From Gemmatimonadaceae bacterium (GTDB lineage: Bacteria; Gemmatimonadota; Gemmatimonadetes; Gemmatimonadales; Gemmatimonadaceae): a stretch of 6,048 nucleotides of DNA. The position numbers and the translations under genes were made by a program. This document shows, piece by piece, positions 1-4,794 of the stretch (position 1 is its first letter; each line of letters begins with the position of its first letter). The stretch spans positions 1 through 6,048 of the forward strand of contig JAICUE010000172.1 in NCBI GenBank assembly GCA_025936015.1, read 5' to 3'. The notes below the pieces were generated by a model, which was given only the letters and a program-made list of their open reading frames with translations, was not told the origin of the DNA and ran no database searches.

Positions 1-3
1 GTT

Positions 4-33
4 TCGTGGCTGCTACCGTCTCGAGGGCCACGA
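4..33. other. Inverted repeat / possible hairpin at window edge
   Basis: Positions 4-10 (TCGTGGC) and 27-33 (GCCACGA) are perfect 7-bp inverted repeats around a 16-nt loop. No run of T follows on either strand, so it does not look like a standard intrinsic terminator. It could be the 3' structure of a gene lying to the left of the window, or chance in GC-rich DNA. Confidence 0.3.
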
Positions 34-45
34 GGCGTGCACGGC

Positions 46-118
46 CATGAGGCATGAGCCAGGCTGCCCGGCCACGCGGCATGCTGGCGGGGGCATGCGG
101 ACACGCGGCATGAGGCAT
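46..118. repeat. Cluster of short GGCATG-type degenerate repeats
   Basis: Within about 75 bp the word GGCATG or a one-base variant recurs about six times. Two longer exact direct repeats are visible: CATGAGGCAT at 46-55 and 109-118, and CACGCGGCATG at 73-83 and 102-112 (start-to-start distance 29 bp). No reading frame here looks like a protein. This resembles a decayed tandem repeat in the leader region upstream of dtd, and it may extend beyond the left edge of the window. Confidence 0.5.
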
Positions 119-150
119 AGGATCGGCCAGAGGACAGGGCGAGACAGCAA

Positions 151-175
151 CGGCGCGCGCGGGCGGCGCGCGTTG
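151..175 (+). other. GC-rich hairpin in the dtd leader
   Basis: CGCGCGC at 154-160 and GCGCGCG at 166-172 form a perfect 7-bp stem with a 5-nt loop (GGGCG). Two G-U pairs and one C-G pair can extend it to 10 bp (151/175). It lies 25 nt upstream of the dtd start codon and no T-tract follows it. It could be a weak terminator or a leader structure, but GC alternation like this also arises by chance in GC-rich DNA. Confidence 0.35.
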
Positions 176-200
176 GGCGTCGGTGTTAGGTTCTCTCGCA

Positions 201-653
201 ATGCGTGTACTGTTGCAGCGGGTCGGGCGGGCAGAAGTGCGGATTCGCGCGAACGACGGTTCTGCGCGCGTCGCGGGCTCCATCGCGCGTGGGTACCTGC
301 TGCTCATCGGGATCACTCACGATGATACCGAGGAAAAGATCGCGTGGATGGCCGAGAAGGTCGCCGGGCTGCGCCTGTTCGCCGATCCGGATGAGAAGAT
401 GAACCTCGCGCTGAGCGACGTCGGCGGCGCGGTGCTGGCAGTGTCGCAGTTCACGCTGTACGGCGATGCCTCAAAGGGGAGACGGCCCAGCTTCATCGAC
501 GCGGCGAGACCGGAGGTGGCTGAGCCGCTCTACGAGCGCTTCGTCGCGATGCTCCGCGCGAGGGGCCTAACGGTCGAGACGGGAGAGTTCGGGGCGATGA
601 TGGACGTCGAGCTGGTCAACGATGGTCCCGTCACACTTTGGCTCGAGCGATGA
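201..653 (+). CDS. dtd: D-aminoacyl-tRNA deacylase (Dtd)
   Basis: This cytoplasmic homodimeric enzyme hydrolyses D-aminoacyl-tRNAs (and glycyl-tRNA-Ala), recycling the tRNA and guarding translation against D-amino acids. The 150-residue product has the usual family length and is conserved end to end. It starts MRVLLQRV, carries the SQFTL motif at residues 82-86, KGRRPSF at 92-98, and the Gly-cis-Pro signature NDGPVT at 140-145, which excludes L-aminoacyl substrates. I chose ATG 201 because the family begins with this MRxxxQRV stretch. A weak AGG Shine-Dalgarno element lies at 188-190, 10 nt upstream. An in-frame GTG at 183 would add six unconserved residues. The stop overlaps the maf start (ATGA, 650-653), so the two are probably co-translated. 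Leu123 uses the rare codon CTA inside a GCCTAAC word. The family and function are secure. Confidence 0.97.
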   Translation: MRVLLQRVGRAEVRIRANDGSARVAGSIARGYLLLIGITHDDTEEKIAWMAEKVAGLRLFADPDEKMNLALSDVGGAVLAVSQFTLYGDASKGRRPSFIDAARPEVAEPLYERFVAMLRARGLTVETGEFGAMMDVELVNDGPVTLWLER

Positions 654-1264
654 CGGTGTCGCCGGAGATCGTGCTGGCGTCACAGTCCCCGCGACGGCGC
701 GAGCTGCTCGCGCTGATCGGGTTGGCACACGAAGTGAGACCGGCTGATATCGACGAATCCCCGCTCGCTGGTGAAGCGCCGGAAGAGCTTTGCGAGCGCC
801 TGGCGCGAGGGAAGGCCTTCGCGCTCGCCGGCAAGACGGCGGCAGCGGCGGTCATCGTCGGCAGCGATACGATCGTCGTCGTCGACGGCACGGTGCTCGG
901 CAAGCCGGCAGACGCGGCCGATGCGGCACGCATGCTCCGCCTGCTGAGCGGGCGCTCGCACACCGTGCTGACCGCGGTCGCCGTGGCGCGGAGTGGCAAG
1001 ATCGAGAGCGCTGTCGAGCGGGTAGCTGTCACGTTCCGGGCCATCGATGATGCCGAGATCGCCGCGTACATCGCGACGCGCGAGCCGATGGACAAGGCCG
1101 GCGCGTACGGCATCCAGGGATATGGCGCGACGATCGTCTCGCGCATCGAGGGCGACTACTTCGCCGTCATGGGACTCGCGCTGAACCTGCTCGTGCGCCT
1201 GCTGGCGCGGGTCGGGCTGCGTTACGAGTTTGGCCGGCTCGTCGAGACAGCACCCATCCCGTAG
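650..1264 (+). CDS. maf: Maf family nucleotide pyrophosphatase (YhdE-like dTTP/UTP pyrophosphatase)
   Basis: Maf proteins are cytoplasmic nucleoside-triphosphate pyrophosphatases, releasing NMP and PPi. They are thought to clear modified or surplus nucleotides and are linked to septum control in some bacteria. The 204-residue protein shows the N-terminal nucleotide-binding loop ASQSPRR (residues 10-16), the catalytic GSDT with Asp73, LGKP with Lys85, GRSHTVLT at 101-108, and DKAGAYGIQG at 148-157 followed by GDYFAVMGL. The DKAGAYGIQG form points to the dTTP/UTP-acting YhdE branch rather than the 7-methyl-GTP-acting YceF branch. The usual Pro in the late MGLPL motif is Ala here. ATG 650 overlaps the dtd stop by four bases. 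There is no strong ribosome binding site of its own, which is consistent with translational coupling. An in-frame TTG at 638 is less likely. The last 43 bp overlap the convergent glycosyltransferase gene, so the tail after residue 190 is poorly constrained. Confidence 0.96.
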   Translation: MTVSPEIVLASQSPRRRELLALIGLAHEVRPADIDESPLAGEAPEELCERLARGKAFALAGKTAAAAVIVGSDTIVVVDGTVLGKPADAADAARMLRLLSGRSHTVLTAVAVARSGKIESAVERVAVTFRAIDDAEIAAYIATREPMDKAGAYGIQGYGATIVSRIEGDYFAVMGLALNLLVRLLARVGLRYEFGRLVETAPIP

Positions 1265-2301
1265 CGCGCGGCATACGCGGTGCGCCAGCGTTCGACGCGC
1301 GACAGCACATCCTCGACGCTGATTCGCGGCATCCGGCCCGGGCGGTTCTCCATCGAGATCGGGTAGTCCTCGCCCGGATCACCGTAAGCGTCGATCATCA
1401 GGTCGTGAAACTTGCGGTACGGCCCGACGCGCTTCGGATTCGAGTACGCGATCAGCGAGACGACGGGCCGGTCGAGCGCGACCGTTACGTGAAGCGGCCC
1501 GGTGTCCGGCGACAGCACCAGCGCCGAGCCGTCGATGATCGAGACCAGCTTCCGCAGTCCGCTGCCTAACGCGGACACCGGCGCGCATCGCGTCTTCTCG
1601 AGGATGACCCGCTCGGCGGCCAGCTCGCGCGACGAGCGGCCCCCGACGAGCACCGGTTGCAAGCCGAAGTCGAACCACAGTGCGTCGCAGACCGCTGCCC
1701 ACCGCTCGGGCATCCAGTCCTTCTCGGCCTTGCTCGTCGCGACGACGATGCTCGCCGCCGGGCGCTCGAGGGGCGCGAAAAACTGGCGTTGCCAAGGACG
1801 TTCCTCGGGCCAGGGCCCGAGCCGCCACTGGATGGGATCGTGGGCGACGCCTAACGGCGCGAGAAACTCGAGGTACTGGTCCTGGACGTGCTGCATCGGT
1901 TGGGGGGCGATGCGGCGGTTGGTGAACAGCCAGTTCAGGTCGCGGGCCCGGGCGCGATCGAACCCCAGCTTGACGTCGGCCGGAGTCAGCGCGGCGACGA
2001 TCCCCGCCTTGAAGTACACCTGCAGCGCGAGTGCGACGTCGAAGTGGTGGTGCGCGAGCTGACCACGAAGGTCGAGATACGCGCCGGGTCCCTTCGCCCG
2101 ATCGAACAGCAGAATCTCGTCCACCGCCTCGTGACCGCGGACGAGCGAGGCGGGCCCGGGCTGCATGATCCAGCTGATGCGCGACGACGGATTCGCGCGC
2201 TTGATCGCGTTGATCACCGGGAGCACGTGCACCGCGTCGCCGACCGCGCTCATCATGACGATGGCGACGCGATCGAGCTTGATTGGCGACGTCGCGCTCA
2301 T
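1222..2301 (-). CDS. Glycosyltransferase family 9, heptosyltransferase-like (LPS core)
   Basis: GT9 enzymes transfer heptose from ADP-heptose to the LPS inner core at the cytoplasmic face of the inner membrane. The 359-residue protein has the expected two-lobed layout. The N-terminal half carries MMSAVGDAVHVLP (residues 16-28), where Asp22 matches the catalytic Asp of WaaC-type enzymes. The C-terminal half carries ATSKAEKDW (188-196), whose Lys194 aligns by eye with a WaaC sugar-phosphate-binding Lys, then VLVGG (217-221) and the donor-binding SPDTGPLH (264-271). No membrane segment or signal peptide is evident. The start at ATG 2301 is favoured by a GGGAG ribosome binding site eight bases upstream and by overlap with the kinase stop (ATGA). 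Longer in-frame starts would run into kinase coding sequence. Leu150 and Leu245 are rare TTA codons inside GCCTAAC words. Which heptosyltransferase (I, II or other), or whether the donor is another sugar, cannot be told from sequence alone. Confidence 0.9.
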   Translation of the reverse strand: MSATSPIKLDRVAIVMMSAVGDAVHVLPVINAIKRANPSSRISWIMQPGPASLVRGHEAVDEILLFDRAKGPGAYLDLRGQLAHHHFDVALALQVYFKAGIVAALTPADVKLGFDRARARDLNWLFTNRRIAPQPMQHVQDQYLEFLAPLGVAHDPIQWRLGPWPEERPWQRQFFAPLERPAASIVVATSKAEKDWMPERWAAVCDALWFDFGLQPVLVGGRSSRELAAERVILEKTRCAPVSALGSGLRKLVSIIDGSALVLSPDTGPLHVTVALDRPVVSLIAYSNPKRVGPYRKFHDLMIDAYGDPGEDYPISMENRPGRMPRISVEDVLSRVERWRTAYAARYGMGAVSTSRPNS

Positions 2302-3074
2302 GCCGCGAGCTCCCGTGCACGACGAGCCATCGCCGCGAGATGCTCTTCGTCGACCGGGAGCTCGCGGCCGCGGCGCCACTTGCGCGCCGAGCGAGCGAGC
2401 CTGGCGATGTTCGCCTCCATCGCCCGCACCCGCGGATGCCCGAACGAGACGCGGTCGACGTCGATCGCGTAGGCGACCGGCGGCGCGGCCGCGCCGTCAG
2501 GCCTGACGGCGCGGGAGATCAGGACGTTCTTCACGTTGAGGTCCTCGTGCCGGGCACCCGCGCGGGCGAGGGCGGCGAGGAGATGCGCGGTCGCCTCGAT
2601 CAGCGGCGGCGTCATTCCGTCATCGCCGACGAGGTTGGCGAGATCGCGAGCACCCGGCACCTCTTCGACGAGCACGTCGATGCGCGAGAGTCCGAAGCCG
2701 ACGGGATACACCGCGTAACCGACGAACGCGGGCGTCGGCACCGCGGCGGCCGTCAGGCGCGCCGAGGTCTCGAGCTCGTGCGGTGCGCGACCGGAACCGG
2801 CGAATCGGTCGCTCGTGATCGGGGCGAGCAGGCCGCCGTGCTTCGCGTGGCGCACGACGACGCGTGTACCGCTGCTCGGCAGTGCCACGCCATAAGCCGG
2901 CGCGCGGCCGGTGTAGAGATTGGCGCCGTACACCCGCGAGGCCCAGTCGTGCAGGCTCGTCGCTGTCAGGATCGCGCGCACATCGTTCGCCTCGCGCTCT
3001 CGCACGATGGCCTGACGCGGTGCAACGCCGACGCGTACGTAGCCCGGCGGCGTCGCGTCGGCCGCGATGCTCAC
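2298..3074 (-). CDS. Kdo/WaaP-family lipopolysaccharide kinase
   Basis: This family of small eukaryotic-like kinases phosphorylates Kdo or heptose of the LPS inner core (KdkA, WaaP, InaA relatives). In the 258-residue protein the N-lobe motif VVVRHAKHGGLL (72-83) matches the family's R-h-x-x-GG-L segment. HELETSARL (99-107) supplies a candidate helix-C Glu100. The catalytic loop is HEDLNVKNVLI (176-186) with Asp178 and Asn183, and IDVDR (204-208) fills the DFG-like metal site with Asp205. All key residues therefore seem present, and the protein is probably active and cytoplasmic. The start is a GTG at 3074 that overlaps the cyclase stop (GTGA). There is no separate ribosome binding site, so translation probably depends on the upstream gene. 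Its stop overlaps the glycosyltransferase start (ATGA). The neighbouring GT9 gene supports an LPS-core role. Whether the acceptor is Kdo or heptose is not determined. Confidence 0.88.
   Translation of the reverse strand: MSIAADATPPGYVRVGVAPRQAIVREREANDVRAILTATSLHDWASRVYGANLYTGRAPAYGVALPSSGTRVVVRHAKHGGLLAPITSDRFAGSGRAPHELETSARLTAAAVPTPAFVGYAVYPVGFGLSRIDVLVEEVPGARDLANLVGDDGMTPPLIEATAHLLAALARAGARHEDLNVKNVLISRAVRPDGAAAPPVAYAIDVDRVSFGHPRVRAMEANIARLARSARKWRRGRELPVDEEHLAAMARRARELAA
2310..2314 (-). promoter_or_regulatory. Ribosome binding site of the GT9 gene
   Basis: On the minus strand GGGAG stands eight bases before the ATG at 2301, inside the end of the kinase gene. It is among the best placed Shine-Dalgarno elements in the window and is the main reason for preferring this start over longer in-frame ones. 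Confidence 0.6.
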
Positions 3075-4690
3075 GTCGTCGTGACGCAGTAGAGCGAGAT
3101 GCGCTGGCTCTTTCCCTTCAACTCGATCGGCTCGCGTTCGTCGAGCGGAGGCGGCTCATGCAGCGCACGGCGGAAATCCTCGGAGAGCAGGATCTCGCCG
3201 CCGTCGGCCGCGGAGCACAGGCGGCTGGCGGTGTTGACGGTGTCGCCGATGACGGTGAACTCGAGGCGGCGCTCGGAGCCGATGTTGCCGGCGAACGCTT
3301 CACCGAAGTTGAGGCCGATGCCGATCGAGAGCTGCGGGCGCCCCTCGGCCCGCCATCGCGCGTTCAGCTCGTCGAGCGCGGTCATCATCTCGAGCGCGGC
3401 GTGCATCGCGCGATCGGCGTCGTCGGGCTCGCCGATCGGGGCGCCCCACTGTGCCATGACCGCGTCGCCGATGAACTTGTCGAGCGTACCGTTGTTGCGG
3501 AACACGCACTCGACCATCTCGGTGAAGTACTCGCTGAGCAGCGTCGCGATCTCCTCCGGGGTCATCGTCTCCGAGAGCGCGGTGAAGCCGCGGATGTCGC
3601 TGAACAGCACCGCGACCTGCCGCTTCTCGCCGCCGAGCTTGACCGCATCGGGTGAGCTGGCGATCCGCGCCGCGAGCCCCGGGGCGAAGAAACGCTCGAA
3701 GTTGCTGCGTGCAAGCGTCTCCCGGCGGATTCGATCGGCGAACTGCGAGTTCTCGATCGCGACGCCGGCGATTCCGGCGAATGCGATGAGGAACTCGAGG
3801 TCCTCTTCACTGAAGCGATGCGCCGTCGTCAGGTTGTCGACGTAGAGGACGCCTAACACTCGTTCCTCGCTGCCGATCAGTGGCCCGCACATCGCCGATC
3901 GCACGCGCTGCATCACGATCGACTGGCCGCCGAAGCGCTGGTCTTCGAGGGTGTTGTCGGAGAGGATCGCGACCTTCTCCTCGACGACTTTTCGCACGAT
4001 CGATTGCGGCACCATCTTCCCGGCCGTGGTGCCGCGCTTGTCACGCGCGATCTTCGGTTGCAGCTGCATCTGGTCGTCGACGAGCAGGATCGCGACGCGA
4101 TCGACGTCGAGAATCTTGTATACCTCTCCCACGATCTTCTCGAGCAACGCGTCGACGTCGACCGCGCTCGTCAGTCCCTTCGAGACCTCGAGCAGCAGCG
4201 CGAGCTTCTGCTCGTTCTTCTCCTGCACCCGGCGCGCGGGGGTCGATTCGTCGACGACGCCGGTCGTGGTCTGGCTCGAGCGCACCGCGGCGAAGGGCTG
4301 GCGCGAGTCGCTGCGCACCGGCAGCGCGCGAACGATCGTCGCGCCCGGCGCGACGACGGGTCCGAACGAGCTCGGGGTGTCGGTCGGTCCGGGACGCGAA
4401 TCGCCGACGATCTCCTTCAGCCGGAAGGGGACCTTGCCGAACGTTATGACATCGCCCGGCGACAGCTTCGCTGCCTCGACCTTGACGCCATTCAGGAAGG
4501 TCCCGTTGCTCGAGCCAAGATCCTTCACGTGTACGCCAGTGTCATCCCACAGCACTTCGGCATGGCGGCGCGAAATGGTCGGGTCGAGTACCGGAATGTC
4601 GCTCGTCAGGGCGCGGCCGACGACGAGCGTCCCGCCGGAGCGGAGCTCGAACGTCTGCTCTCCCTCGGTGCTGATCAGCTTGAAAGGCAT
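3071..4690 (-). CDS. FHA-GAF-class III adenylate cyclase
   Basis: This is a predicted soluble signalling enzyme making cAMP from ATP. In the 539-residue product an FHA domain (about 1-93) has the phosphothreonine-binding set GR (25-26), SRRH (40-43) and SSNGTFLNG (60-68). A Pro/Ser/Thr-rich linker (about 95-150) follows, then a short helical stretch and a GAF sensor domain (about 172-315). The class III cyclase catalytic domain occupies about 355-535. Its metal-binding Asp365 (LFSDIRGFT) and Asp409 (FIGDAVMA) are present, as are Lys405 and Thr479 (the Lys/Thr pair typical of class IIIb adenylate cyclases) and the transition-state residues Asn486 and Arg490 (VNTASRL). The catalytic set is complete. 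No membrane segments are seen. The ATG at 4690 sits right at the start of the FHA fold. A TTG at 4699 has a better spaced ribosome binding site and would add three residues. The gene lies 104 bp after trpE and its stop overlaps the kinase start. Substrate preference and the input signals are inferred from the family. Confidence 0.94.
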   Translation of the reverse strand: MPFKLISTEGEQTFELRSGGTLVVGRALTSDIPVLDPTISRRHAEVLWDDTGVHVKDLGSSNGTFLNGVKVEAAKLSPGDVITFGKVPFRLKEIVGDSRPGPTDTPSSFGPVVAPGATIVRALPVRSDSRQPFAAVRSSQTTTGVVDESTPARRVQEKNEQKLALLLEVSKGLTSAVDVDALLEKIVGEVYKILDVDRVAILLVDDQMQLQPKIARDKRGTTAGKMVPQSIVRKVVEEKVAILSDNTLEDQRFGGQSIVMQRVRSAMCGPLIGSEERVLGVLYVDNLTTAHRFSEEDLEFLIAFAGIAGVAIENSQFADRIRRETLARSNFERFFAPGLAARIASSPDAVKLGGEKRQVAVLFSDIRGFTALSETMTPEEIATLLSEYFTEMVECVFRNNGTLDKFIGDAVMAQWGAPIGEPDDADRAMHAALEMMTALDELNARWRAEGRPQLSIGIGLNFGEAFAGNIGSERRLEFTVIGDTVNTASRLCSAADGGEILLSEDFRRALHEPPPLDEREPIELKGKSQRISLYCVTTT

Positions 4691-4794
4691 CGCCCCCAAT
4701 ATGGCGACCCTTCGGCGGAACGCATAGCGGCGCGGGCCAGCGGCGCAGGTCTCAGCGCGGCCTTCGTGCGACAGGTCACCACCGAAGCGCGCGT
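4691..4794 (-). other. trpE-cyclase intergenic gap
   Basis: This is the only gap within the minus-strand gene run. I see no clear -35/-10 promoter and no hairpin followed by a T-run. It therefore neither proves nor excludes read-through from trpE. On the transcript, CUUCGGUGG (from 4787-4779) can pair with CCGCCGAAG (from 4718-4710) as nine pairs including one G-U. This would cover part of the GAAGGG ribosome binding site, though the enclosed loop is about 60 nt. Confidence 0.4.
4708..4713 (-). promoter_or_regulatory. Candidate ribosome binding site of the cyclase gene
   Basis: On the minus strand GAAGGG lies eight bases before a TTG at 4699-4697, but 17 bases before the ATG at 4690. The G-run directly before the ATG is only two bases away, too close to act as a normal Shine-Dalgarno element. 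This spacing suggests that translation may begin at the TTG, giving a protein three residues longer at its N-terminus. Confidence 0.4.

Larger units (their letters stand above)
185..3857. repeat. Dispersed heptamer GCCTAAC / GTTAGGC
   Basis: Exact GCCTAAC occurs on the plus strand at 565-571, 1564-1570, 1849-1855 and 3851-3857. A sixfold match in the other orientation (GTTAGG) lies at 185-190, next to the dtd ribosome binding site. These five sites account for every CTAA or TTAG tetranucleotide I could find in the window. The four internal copies sit inside dtd, the GT9 gene (twice) and the cyclase, each time creating a rare Leu codon (CTA once, TTA three times). The function is unknown. Confidence 0.55.

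Noticed and set aside
1..200. tRNA, small RNA or short protein gene in the leader region
   Set aside because: No cloverleaf or CCA end is visible, and the short open frames on both strands are Arg/Pro-rich without a ribosome binding site or recognisable motif.
1379..2320. 313-codon minus-strand frame overlapping the GT9 gene
   Set aside because: It is an off-frame reading of the glycosyltransferase gene, Arg-rich throughout, without motifs.
1222..2379. GT9 protein with a 26-residue N-terminal extension
   Set aside because: The extra residues are low-complexity and overlap the kinase gene, and the ATG at 2301 has a good ribosome binding site and an ATGA overlap.
2283..3092. 269-codon plus-strand open frame opposite the LPS kinase
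   Set aside because: It is an antisense shadow of a gene with clear kinase motifs; its translation is low-complexity Arg/Ala-rich and has no domain.
3071..4690. Guanylate cyclase rather than adenylate cyclase
   Set aside because: The purine-selecting position holds Lys405, with Thr479 as partner, not the Glu/Cys-type pair of guanylate cyclases.
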